7,326 bases of DNA from Syntrophobacteria bacterium (GTDB lineage Bacteria > Desulfobacterota > DSWW01), in NCBI GenBank assembly GCA_030145435.1, contig JAQYVQ010000205.1, positions 1 through 7,326 on the forward strand, read 5' to 3'. The notes beneath the pieces are model-generated. The model saw only the letters and a list, made by a program, of their open reading frames with translations. It did no database searches and was not told where the DNA came from. Both the position numbers and the translations under genes were made by a program. Positions 1 through 6,132 of this stretch are shown piece by piece; position 1 is the first letter of the stretch; each line of letters starts with the position of its first letter.

Positions 1-1
1 C

Positions 2-292
2 TATGGGATTCAGCATCTTTGGGTACAGACAGAAACATGGGGCACGGTCTACAAGACGATTTACGACAAGGCGGGTAAATACTGGAAAACGTTCATCGTG
101 GAGGGCAGGTGCTTCGAGAATAAAGACAAGGGATTTCATCATGTCCACGCAGGGGATCAACTAATAGTTGACAAACGCTCGAATCACGCGACGGTCTTCA
201 GGGGTCCAATGCCGACGGACCTCTGGCAATATGACATAGAAATGGAAGAACATGACTTCTCTCTGGCAGGATTCCAAAAATCCTGCAAGTAG
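2..292 (+). CDS. C-terminal end of a probable DUF1329 (LolA-like fold) envelope protein, 5' partial
   Basis: An open frame runs in from the left window edge and gives the last 96 residues of a protein whose start lies outside. The visible part is rich in aromatic residues and Tyr/Trp-Lys pairs (for example VYKTIYDKAGKYWKTF), followed by a segment containing DKRSNHATVF. This pattern resembles the C-terminal part of DUF1329 proteins, periplasmic or outer-membrane-associated proteins with a LolA/LolB-like fold, usually over 400 residues long and of unproven function. The next gene resembles the start of a DUF1302 outer-membrane protein, and DUF1329 and DUF1302 genes are commonly adjacent, which supports the call. 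A GTG at 98 is an internal codon rather than the start, because the frame is open well upstream with the same character. The family assignment is from memory of the pattern and is moderate at best; the reading frame is secure. Confidence 0.5.
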   Translation, partial: YGIQHLWVQTETWGTVYKTIYDKAGKYWKTFIVEGRCFENKDKGFHHVHAGDQLIVDKRSNHATVFRGPMPTDLWQYDIEMEEHDFSLAGFQKSCK

Positions 293-352
293 CGTTCGAC
301 GGAAGAAATACTGACTTTCTCACCCCCGAGGTAAAGCAAGAGCGGGGCAGAC

Positions 353-607
353 ATGGACCGGAGGAAGCGGATACCCTCCATCCTTTGTTGCACGCTTTTT
401 CTCGTAGGCATCGTCCGGACCGCGGGGGCCTTCTATGTGGACCCCAAAAAGAACAGCCTCGAGGTGATCGGTAGGCTTTCCAGCCGGGTTTCGATCCGGC
501 TCCAGGATTCCGACGGGTTCACGCAGCCCATTGACACCTCCACGGGCAACCTCGTGCAGTGGTTAAACCTGGCTCTGGTTGGGATCAACCACGACATCCA
601 AGAATAG
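353..607 (+). pseudogene. Truncated N-terminal stub of a probable DUF1302-type outer-membrane protein
   Basis: This 84-residue frame begins with a convincing Sec signal peptide: a basic start (MDRRKR), a hydrophobic core around residues 9-20, and an AGA-F cleavage site near residue 26. The mature part has alternating beta-strand-like sequence, including GRLSSRVSIRLQDSDGF and NLVQWLNLALVGINHD. That is the kind of opening seen in DUF1302-type outer-membrane proteins, which normally run to about 500 residues or more. Here the frame ends after HDIQE at a TAG only a few bases before the next gene, and base composition shifts at the same point. I therefore read it as a gene whose 3' part was lost in a rearrangement. 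The 60-base gap to the DUF1329-like gene fits a shared operon. The ribosome binding site is weak (GCGGGG at 342-347). An intact small secreted protein is the alternative, but the abrupt end after beta-strand sequence argues against it. Confidence 0.5.
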
Positions 608-614
608 GGGTTGT

Positions 615-1499
615 ATGATAGAGAAACTGTCAACCAGATACTTGGGTAAAATCTTCAAAGATTTGTTCCTTTATGGATTGTTACCGCCAATTAGAGAGTC
701 TCTATTTGATGAGAAGGTCTTCGGACATCCAATCAATAGAAGAATCCAACAACTTATTGGAAAGTCATTCAAATTGACACGGTTCCAATTTGTTCAGGAA
801 AGGGTTCCGGATCTGCAACCGGGAGTATCTAATTTCTCCTGGATACCCATCAATGAGAATATCGAGGGGATTGAAGAGATCGCTTTAGCCGAAGAGGTCC
901 TGTTCAGATTAGTCGAAAAGGCAGAGCACCGTGTAATTGTAGATTTCTGTCCCTGCCGAACAGCAATGAAATGTAAGAACCACCCTAGTGACCTTGGCTG
1001 TCTTCACATGGGGGAGTCGGCATTGAAGATTCCAACAAAAGCGCGGCGTGAGGTTGGTGTAGAAGATGCAAAGGCTCATATCAGAGGAGCTGTGAAATCC
1101 GGACTGGTCCCGATTGCCGGCAAGGTCCGTGCTGACAATTATTTTGCCATGCTTCCCGATGAAGGGAAACTCCTCTCACTATGTTTCTGTTGTGACTGTT
1201 GCTGTATGACCCGTTTCACAAGAGCTGTTCCGCACCAAGTTATGGATGGCATGCAATACCCGTTGGAAGGTTTGTCTATTGAGGTTACGGATCTGTGTGT
1301 GGGATGTGGTGCCTGCGCGTCCAACTGTTACGTCAAGGCTATTGAATTAATAGATGGACGTGCTGTTCACGGCCCCAAATGTCGTATTTGCGGACGTTGT
1401 GTTTCCAACTGTCCCAATAATGCGATCAAGCTAAAGCATGATAATGATCATGATATCAATGACGTGATTGAAAGAATTGGATCTCTTGTAGAATTTTGA
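615..1499 (+). CDS. Cysteine-rich 4Fe-4S ferredoxin-domain protein
   Basis: This 294-residue cytoplasmic iron-sulfur protein has 18 cysteines in three zones. Zone one is CPCRTAMKC around residues 112-120 plus C129, followed by a helical section (about 133-165). Zone two is a dense CxCCxCCC cluster at residues 190-197. Zone three holds two classical ferredoxin motifs, CVGCGACASNC (228-238) and CRICGRCVSNC followed by Pro (256-266), each C-x2-C-x2-C-x3-C, predicting two 4Fe-4S clusters. Proteins with this arrangement are annotated only as 4Fe-4S binding proteins; electron transfer is the safe inference and the partner is unknown. I chose the ATG at 615 (GGGG at 607-610, 4-base spacing) over an in-frame TTG at 579 because the extra 12 residues lie inside the preceding stub and look unlike protein. 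The gene is visibly more AT-rich than those around it and lies directly at the truncation of the stub, so it may have been acquired separately. Confidence 0.85.
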   Translation: MIEKLSTRYLGKIFKDLFLYGLLPPIRESLFDEKVFGHPINRRIQQLIGKSFKLTRFQFVQERVPDLQPGVSNFSWIPINENIEGIEEIALAEEVLFRLVEKAEHRVIVDFCPCRTAMKCKNHPSDLGCLHMGESALKIPTKARREVGVEDAKAHIRGAVKSGLVPIAGKVRADNYFAMLPDEGKLLSLCFCCDCCCMTRFTRAVPHQVMDGMQYPLEGLSIEVTDLCVGCGACASNCYVKAIELIDGRAVHGPKCRICGRCVSNCPNNAIKLKHDNDHDINDVIERIGSLVEF

Positions 1500-1729
1500 A
1501 CAGGTTTGGGGCCCAAGCAATAAATGAAACGGGATTTGGCCGGGATGCAGGTTCCTCATGACTGTTCAGAAGACCCTACCCTCTGACGAGCGCTTGCAAC
1601 ATCTGCACTTCTGTTCATCACCAGCAAACAATACCAATTCGGGCATCATGAGCATCTGGCCGGATCGAAATTTCTCGCAAGGGACGGGCCTTTCTGCCTA
1701 TCTGATAAGGAAATTTCTTCTTAAAATAC

Positions 1730-1754
1730 ACACTATTTCAACACCTTATAGTGT
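1730..1754 (+). repeat. AT-rich inverted repeat, possible weak terminator
   Basis: ACACTAT (1730-1736) is the exact reverse complement of ATAGTGT (1748-1754), with an 11-base loop between them and a run of T at 1754-1757. It could be the terminator of the ferredoxin gene, but that stop codon is 230 bases upstream and the stem has few G-C pairs. It may also be an extra protein-binding site, because it lies directly beside the first TetR-type palindrome. Confidence 0.3.
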
Positions 1755-1756
1755 TT

Positions 1757-1772
1757 TGCTGAGTGTTCAGCA
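1757..1772 (+). promoter_or_regulatory. TetR-type operator, upstream copy
   Basis: TGCTGAGTGTTCAGCA is a 7-2-7 palindrome with one mismatched pair (G at position 7 against T at position 10). It ends 8 bases before the -35 box. It differs from the downstream copy at 1824-1839 by a single base, and both copies are followed by TAA. Palindromes of this size just upstream of a tetR gene are typical operators of TetR-family dimers. That the adjacent regulator binds it is inferred. Confidence 0.75.
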
Positions 1773-1780
1773 TAAATTTA

Positions 1781-1809
1781 TTGACAAAGAAAGCGGTAAT
1801 ATTTAGAAT
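1781..1809 (+). promoter_or_regulatory. Sigma-70 promoter for the TetR / radical SAM operon
   Basis: The -35 box is TTGACA (1781-1786, exact consensus). A 17-base spacer separates it from TAGAAT (1804-1809), one mismatch from TATAAT. Transcription should start near 1816, giving a leader of about 70 bases before the TTG start at 1886. One palindrome ends 8 bases before the -35 box and the second covers roughly +8 to +23, so a repressor bound at both would bracket the polymerase site. This is one of the best-formed promoters in the window. Confidence 0.75.
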
Positions 1810-1823
1810 TATGTTACTTTTTT

Positions 1824-1839
1824 TGCTGAATGTTCAGCA
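1824..1839 (+). promoter_or_regulatory. TetR-type operator, downstream copy (perfect palindrome)
   Basis: TGCTGAATGTTCAGCA consists of two perfect 7-base arms (TGCTGAA / TTCAGCA) around a TG centre. It lies just after the predicted transcription start, where a bound dimer would block early elongation or promoter clearance. Its centre is 67 bases from the centre of the upstream copy, between six and seven helical turns. I found no third copy elsewhere in the window. Confidence 0.8.
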
Positions 1840-1885
1840 TAATCACTGGAGCCATGCCGGCAATCGACATTGAAGGAGTCCTATT

Positions 1886-2569
1886 TTGGCGCCGAGAAAA
1901 GAACTACAGGAAGAAAGAAGAGAACAGCTCACCAGGGCTGCCATGCACTACATCGTAAGGAAAGGTTACGACCATGTGACGCTGGGGGATGTGTGCGGGA
2001 AGATCCACATGTCCCGAAGCATCGCCAACTATTACTTCAAGAACAAGGAAGAGCTCCTCGTCTCGGTACTGGAGAGGATGATAAGCGGGTCAACCGAGTC
2101 GATCTGCGCATTCTTCGGCCTGATGGAGGAGCCCGAGAACGATGAAGCGCTTTACCGGGCCATCGAAGAAACAATTCGACACCACGCTCCCGAGGATCTT
2201 CTGTACACGGGAATACGAGCGATCGTTCATTACGTAAGGAAAAACCAGGAGATTGCCCCGGTCTTTCTGGAATTCCTCTCTCAAGCCAACCGGAACCCAT
2301 CTATAGGGGCGCTTATCAATTATATCAGCCGGCGCTCCTACGAAATCACAGAGATGATTATTCGCGAAGGAGTTCGAGTGGGTGTTTTTCAGGTCGCAGA
2401 CCCGAGCACCACGGCTAGAATTCTCGTATCCTCGGGTATTGGAGTCTTCATCGGCCACGCCGTGGTTGAAGGTTTCTTCAACATCGAGGAGAAGACCGGA
2501 GAAATGTTCGATTTCGCTCTGGCTTATCTCAAGGCTCCGGGTGCCGGAAAGGAGGCACAGGACCGCTGA
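1886..2569 (+). CDS. TetR/AcrR-family transcriptional regulator
   Basis: This 227-residue protein fits the usual TetR length. The N-terminal DNA-binding domain (about residues 10-58) shows the family signature: a first helix ending in RKGYDHVTLGDV, then the helix-turn-helix around 32-51 ending in the hallmark SRSIANYYFKNKEELL. The remaining roughly 165 residues form the variable, all-helical ligand-binding and dimerisation domain, whose ligand cannot be read from sequence. The start is a TTG with a good ribosome binding site (GAAGGAG at 1872-1878, 7-base spacing); the next in-frame ATG (residue 20) would remove part of helix 1. It follows a promoter bracketed by two near-identical palindromes, so autorepression is likely. 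The gene is codirectional with the radical SAM gene 96 bases downstream, which has no obvious promoter of its own, so it probably controls that operon. It is most likely a repressor, though activators exist in the family. Confidence 0.9.
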   Translation: MAPRKELQEERREQLTRAAMHYIVRKGYDHVTLGDVCGKIHMSRSIANYYFKNKEELLVSVLERMISGSTESICAFFGLMEEPENDEALYRAIEETIRHHAPEDLLYTGIRAIVHYVRKNQEIAPVFLEFLSQANRNPSIGALINYISRRSYEITEMIIREGVRVGVFQVADPSTTARILVSSGIGVFIGHAVVEGFFNIEEKTGEMFDFALAYLKAPGAGKEAQDR

Positions 2570-2665
2570 GTCGGAGTGTAGGGCCAGATACTTCTAAGAA
2601 ATCCATGGGGAAAGTCACGCTGTATGGTTCCCATTGGCAGGGGGTTTTTCAAGGAAGGAGAAGAA

Positions 2666-4372
2666 ATGGCACGAAAGCTTTCGAACAAACCAGTCAGCGA
2701 AGTGCGGGTACTGCTCAGCCAATGTTTCAGGCCGTGGGGTATCGACGACGAGTACAACACGACGTTGCTGACCTACGAGGGGGCCAACTTCTCCTTCACG
2801 GACGGCATCTGGTCGCCAAGGGGTGTGTGCAACGAGGTGGCAACCCATTTCATCGCCAATAACATCCCGGTTTACACCATGGTTCTCGACAACCCCTCTC
2901 TCGAGGAATTCCGTGACGAGTGCCGGAAGGGATACGACATCATCGGCGTCAGCTCAATGACCATGACGATCAAGAAGGCCAAGAAGATGATGGAAACCGC
3001 CAAAGAGGCCTGCCCCTCGGCCGTTACCATGGTCGGGGGCTATGTGACCGTCACTCCCGGCGTGGAAGAGATCGGCGCCGATTACGTGTGCCGCGAGGAG
3101 GGCGCGAATTTCATCCGGCGCTTCCTGGGCCTCCCGCCGGTGGACAGATACCGCAATCCCCCGGGGCTGGCCGTCATCCAGAAAACGACCATCATGAACG
3201 ATGCTATACCCAGCCCCCTCTGGAACTGGTATCATCTCTCCCTGGGTCTCGGATGCCCGCGGGGCTGCCACTTCTGCGCTTCCTCGCACTACTACAACAA
3301 GCGCTACATCCCCCTGATCAAGACCGGCGAAGAGGTCTACCAGGCCATGATGGAATCGAGCGAAGGCCTGCCCGAAAGGCGGTTCGCCGTCTTCGAGGAC
3401 AACTTCTCCTTCCATAAGAAGCGCAACTATGAACTCTGGGAACTGGCGCGGGAGGAGCTTGAGAAGCCCTTTTTCTTCTTCAGCTTCAATGAAATCAAAA
3501 GCACCAGCGAATACGACCCGGAGACGCTGGCCGAGATGGGCTGCGAGGTGATTTTCCTCGGCGTAGAGACCCTAGCACCGGGCAGCACCTATTTCAACAA
3601 AAGCAAGCAGGGAGGTCTCAGCCGCAATGAGATCCGGCGCCTTTTTGCCCGCCTTCACGACGTCGGCATTCAGACCGTGGCCGCCTCGATCATAACCGGC
3701 ACCGACGACCACAACTACCGCCAGTATTGGGAAGATCTCAATTTCAATTTCTCCCTCGACTCGACTTTCAGCCAGTTGTCCCCGGCCGTCGCCATGCCGG
3801 GGACCGGCTACTGGAACCAGTGCCTGGAGGAGGGACGGATCAAGGTCGACTACCAGAAGCCCGATTTCGATCTCAAGGACTGGACCAAGATAGGGGCCGA
3901 TTTCTTGCTTCCCCAGGAGCCGAAGAACGCGGGACGCGTTGAGACCTTGATGCAGATTGTGAACGCCTTTGTAACCGAAACCTACATCCACGGGCCCGAT
4001 CTCTTCCGCGTCTTTCAAATCAAGCACCACGCCGCGAAAAAATACCGGAACGGGAAAAGCAAAGTGCTGAAGCGCAAGGCAGAGATCTACAAGGATGAGT
4101 GTTACCAGGCGCTGCCCCTGCTGCACCTCGGCTCCAAGAGAGGCTACGGCGTGAAAAACCCGAAGGTCCGGCAGTGGATCGATGAGCTGAAAAAGGACGT
4201 GATCCGCTTTTCCGGCGAGCCGTCGCCAGAGATGAAGGAGCGGACCCGCGAGCTCGAGCGGATCGCCAAGCGGGAGATGAAGAGGAAGCGCCGTGCCGTA
4301 CCCGATGTCAGAATCGAGGCCGTGCCCGTAAGAACGGAGTACAACGTTTCTCCAGCAGAGATGCCCTTGTGA
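2666..4372 (+). CDS. B12-binding-domain radical SAM protein
   Basis: This is a 568-residue cytoplasmic radical SAM enzyme. Residues about 12-160 form a Rossmann-like B12-binding-type domain (YDIIGVSSMTMT at 90-101, TMVGGYVTV at 121-129, ADYVCREEGANF at 138-149). The radical SAM core starts near 190 with the cluster motif C197-x3-C201-x2-C204, in which the fourth iron site binds S-adenosylmethionine. Later core strands are recognisable as FEDNFSF (243-249) and FLGVET (297-302). The last 100 or so residues are helical and very basic (for example KREMKRKRRA). The classical cobalamin-ligating DxHxxG motif is absent, so cobalamin, if bound, would lack the lower histidine ligand, as in several B12 radical SAM enzymes. 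I chose ATG 2666 (AGGAAGGAG at 2652-2660, 5-base spacing) over the in-frame ATG at 2624, which lacks a comparable site. The substrate is unknown; relatives include methyltransferases, cyclases and ring-forming enzymes. Confidence 0.9.
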   Translation: MARKLSNKPVSEVRVLLSQCFRPWGIDDEYNTTLLTYEGANFSFTDGIWSPRGVCNEVATHFIANNIPVYTMVLDNPSLEEFRDECRKGYDIIGVSSMTMTIKKAKKMMETAKEACPSAVTMVGGYVTVTPGVEEIGADYVCREEGANFIRRFLGLPPVDRYRNPPGLAVIQKTTIMNDAIPSPLWNWYHLSLGLGCPRGCHFCASSHYYNKRYIPLIKTGEEVYQAMMESSEGLPERRFAVFEDNFSFHKKRNYELWELAREELEKPFFFFSFNEIKSTSEYDPETLAEMGCEVIFLGVETLAPGSTYFNKSKQGGLSRNEIRRLFARLHDVGIQTVAASIITGTDDHNYRQYWEDLNFNFSLDSTFSQLSPAVAMPGTGYWNQCLEEGRIKVDYQKPDFDLKDWTKIGADFLLPQEPKNAGRVETLMQIVNAFVTETYIHGPDLFRVFQIKHHAAKKYRNGKSKVLKRKAEIYKDECYQALPLLHLGSKRGYGVKNPKVRQWIDELKKDVIRFSGEPSPEMKERTRELERIAKREMKRKRRAVPDVRIEAVPVRTEYNVSPAEMPL

Positions 4373-4418
4373 GACAATTCGAAGAAACCATGCAATGCCT
4401 TTGATGAGGAGAATACAC

Positions 4419-4739
4419 ATGGCTTTCGTGGATAAAGAGAGATTCAGAATGTTTGCCATGCGAAGAAGCATAGGAATGATGCAAAACCCCAAGGTAACGA
4501 AGGCCATCGTGAAGGCCTTTGAGCACGGAAACAAGACCAAGGCCAAACTCGACGACACCGTAAACAAGATGGCTAGAACCTTTAGTCTCGTTGTTAAGAA
4601 TGAAATCATTGAGACGAATCATTCCATTAGGGCATTAGAAGACAACGTCAGAGAGCTCAGTGAAAACGTAGAAGACCTGCGGAAACAGATAGATGAATCT
4701 GCCCTCAAGAAGAAGAAGGCGGACCAGCCGAGCGATTAA
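4419..4739 (+). CDS. Small basic coiled-coil protein of unknown function
   Basis: I do not recognise this 106-residue protein. It has a basic, Met-rich N-terminal part (MAFVDKERFRMFAMRRSIGM), a central amphipathic helix, and a clear coiled coil at residues about 66-95, where L73, V77, L80, V84, L87 and I91 follow a regular 4-3 heptad spacing. It ends in a charged tail (ALKKKKADQPSD). It has no cysteine, signal peptide or membrane span. The start is ATG 4419 with GAGGAG at 4406-4411 (7-base spacing); an in-frame ATG at 4395 lacks a good site. It lies 46 bases after the radical SAM gene and 106 before the flavoprotein gene, so it is probably cotranscribed. The architecture resembles small helical oligomerisation or granule-associated (phasin-like) proteins, but that is only a shape comparison. 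A scaffold or partner for its neighbours is conceivable. Confidence 0.75.
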   Translation: MAFVDKERFRMFAMRRSIGMMQNPKVTKAIVKAFEHGNKTKAKLDDTVNKMARTFSLVVKNEIIETNHSIRALEDNVRELSENVEDLRKQIDESALKKKKADQPSD

Positions 4740-4811
4740 TGTGAAACGGACAATTGGAATCGCATTACTTCAAATCCTACCCCGAAGGAAGGAAGGCCTG
4801 CTATGAGGCGC

Positions 4812-4825
4812 GGACCCCATGGTCC
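4812..4825 (+). repeat. Short hairpin just before the flavoprotein ribosome binding site
   Basis: GGACC (4812-4816) pairs exactly with GGTCC (4821-4825) around a CCAT loop, ending 5 bases before the AAAGGAG at 4831-4837. It could influence mRNA stability or translation of the flavoprotein, but a 5-bp stem is common by chance. Confidence 0.25.
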
Positions 4826-4845
4826 TATAGAAAGGAGATTCTCGT

Positions 4846-5829
4846 ATGAAACAGGAATTCAGAACCAAAATCACAGACATGCTGGGCATCGAGCATCCCA
4901 TCCTCATGGGCGGGATGCAATGGATCTCGCGGGCCGAATTTGTGGCCGAGGTCTGCAATGCCGGTTGTACGGGATTTATCACGGCCGAGACGTTTGAAAG
5001 CGACCAGGACCTGCGTACCGAAATCCGTAAGATGAGAACTTTGACCGACAAACCCTTCGGGATCAACATCTCCATGCTGCCCGAAATCGGGGACCTCCAG
5101 GACCGGACCCTAAGGTTCCTGGACGTGGTCTGTGAGGAGGGTATCCCCTTTGTCGAGACCGCCGGCCGTAAGCCAGACCTGCTCATGGGCCCGCTCAAAG
5201 AAGCAGGCATCAAGGTCATCCACAAGCTGACCTCCATTCGCCACGCTCTTTCCGCCCAGAAGGTCGGCGTCGACGCCGTAACCATGCTCGGCTTCGGCTC
5301 GGGCGGCCACGTGGGTATGGACAACGTGAGCAACTTCATCCTGATTCCCCAGGCCGTCCGCCGGCTGAACATCCCGGTCATCGTCGGCGGCGGGATCGCC
5401 GACGGCCGGGGATTACTGGGCGCCCTGGCCATGGGGGCCGAAGCCGTACTCCTGGGCACCGCTTTTTTCGCCACCGAGGAATCGCCGGTCCATCGCAACA
5501 TCAAGGACAAGATCGTCGATGCCCGCGAGACGGACACCTCGCTGATCATGTCCTCGATCAAGAATCCCATGCGATGCGTGCATAACAGATTGGTAGACGA
5601 AGTACTGGAAATGGAAGCCAAAGGCGCTACCCTGCAAGAGATCCTTTCGGCGGTGGCCGGCGGAAAGGGTAGGCTTGGCTACGACTCGGGTGACATGGAA
5701 ACAACGCCTATCGTCTGCGGGCAGGTGGCCGGCCTGATCGATGAGATCAAGCCCGCCGCCCGGTTGGTTGAAGAGATCATCAGTGATGCCAAGGAGTTGC
5801 AGCAGCGGCTGAGCAGGATGGCTGTCTAA
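4846..5829 (+). CDS. Nitronate monooxygenase / 2-nitropropane dioxygenase-family FMN oxidoreductase
   Basis: This 327-residue TIM-barrel flavoprotein has the family's usual length. Its landmarks are GIEHPILMGGMQWISRAE (14-31, N-terminal FMN loop), LTDKPFGINISMLP (66-79), GSGGHVG with H155 (151-157, the conserved active-site histidine loop), PVIVGGGIADGRG (177-189) and the phosphate-binding MGAEAVLLGTAFFATEESP (196-213 region). Family members include nitronate monooxygenases, FabK-type enoyl-ACP reductases and, from memory, Pseudomonas PA1024, recharacterised as an NADH:quinone reductase; the layout here resembles PA1024 closely. Because it sits in a probable operon with an oxygen-sensitive radical SAM enzyme, an NAD(P)H-dependent reductase role is more plausible than oxygen-dependent nitronate oxidation. 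The start is supported by AAAGGAG at 4831-4837 with 8-base spacing. It is probably the last gene of the TetR-controlled operon. Confidence 0.88.
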   Translation: MKQEFRTKITDMLGIEHPILMGGMQWISRAEFVAEVCNAGCTGFITAETFESDQDLRTEIRKMRTLTDKPFGINISMLPEIGDLQDRTLRFLDVVCEEGIPFVETAGRKPDLLMGPLKEAGIKVIHKLTSIRHALSAQKVGVDAVTMLGFGSGGHVGMDNVSNFILIPQAVRRLNIPVIVGGGIADGRGLLGALAMGAEAVLLGTAFFATEESPVHRNIKDKIVDARETDTSLIMSSIKNPMRCVHNRLVDEVLEMEAKGATLQEILSAVAGGKGRLGYDSGDMETTPIVCGQVAGLIDEIKPAARLVEEIISDAKELQQRLSRMAV

Positions 5830-5837
5830 TAGAGGAC

Positions 5838-5862
5838 GCGGGAGGAAATCCATTTTTCCTGC
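5838..5862 (+). terminator. Candidate terminator hairpin after the flavoprotein gene
   Basis: GCGGGAGGAA (5838-5847) can pair with TTTTTCCTGC (5853-5862) across a 5-base loop, giving ten pairs of which three are G-U. It begins 8 bases after the stop codon, where an operon terminator would be expected. The T run lies in the stem rather than after it, so it is not a canonical intrinsic terminator. Confidence 0.35.
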
Positions 5863-5941
5863 AATTCGGGCAATCGTAAGGGGCAGACTCACGTAGGTTA
5901 CGTATCGATCCGATCCGGACTAAAGGCCTAGCAGTTTTCCA

Positions 5942-6064
5942 ATTTGCCCGCACACCATTTGTGATGAACATCTTTGATCCGTTGATGACGAATTCGTCGC
6001 CGTCCCTAACGGCTGTTGTCAGGATGCCACCCACGTCAGATCCGTCATTCGGCTCTGTGACAGC
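5942..6064 (-). pseudogene. Acyl-CoA dehydrogenase remnant
   Basis: Read on the minus strand, this segment encodes about 41 residues that are clearly the middle part of an acyl-CoA dehydrogenase: AAVTEPNDGSDVGG, then TAVRDGDEFVINGSKMFITNG and VRAN. The TEPxxGSD motif and the INGxKxFITNG strand belong to the FAD- and acyl-binding beta domain of this family (usually about 380 residues). Upstream in the same frame there is a TAG stop at 6092-6094; downstream the family pattern is lost after RAN, although the frame stays open to 5780. No other part of the enzyme is convincingly present, so this is a small remnant. In an anaerobe such enzymes act in fatty-acid or aromatic acyl-CoA beta-oxidation. 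It lies opposite in strand to every intact gene in the window and is unlikely to make a functional product. Confidence 0.8.
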
Positions 6065-6132
6065 TGCCTGATCCAGGAAAGGATGGAAGCCCTATTCCCC
6101 GGAATAGAGGATCATGTCATCTGAAAGAAGAA

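Larger units (their letters stand above)
1500..1885. other. Intergenic regulatory region upstream of the TetR gene
   Basis: This 386-base stretch has no convincing gene. A frame at 1558-1806 has low-complexity, unstructured sequence and runs through the promoter and the first palindrome, so I reject it. The first 220 bases show nothing I can assign. The right-hand part is AT-rich and holds an AT-rich inverted repeat, two copies of a 16-bp palindrome, a strong sigma-70-type promoter and the ribosome binding site of the regulator gene, listed separately. Confidence 0.7.

Noticed and set aside
1558..1806. 82-codon + strand frame before the TetR gene
   Set aside because: Has no domain features and runs through the palindrome and promoter; the region is better explained as regulatory DNA.
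2090..2458. Minus-strand frame opposite the TetR gene
   Set aside because: Antisense shadow of a clear TetR-family gene; no motif or ribosome binding site.
2920..3417. Second + strand frame (165 codons) inside the radical SAM gene
   Set aside because: Arg/Gly/Pro-rich translation in an alternative frame of a confirmed gene, with no ribosome binding site.
3572..4609. Long minus-strand open frame (345 codons) opposite the radical SAM gene
   Set aside because: It is the antisense shadow of a gene with clear family motifs, has Leu/Val/Gly-rich sequence with no recognisable domain, and extends across the end of one gene into the next.
4770..5621. Minus-strand open frame (283 codons) opposite the flavoprotein gene
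   Set aside because: Low-complexity Ser/Pro/Arg-rich translation typical of antisense frames in GC-rich genes; the + strand has an unambiguous FMN oxidoreductase.
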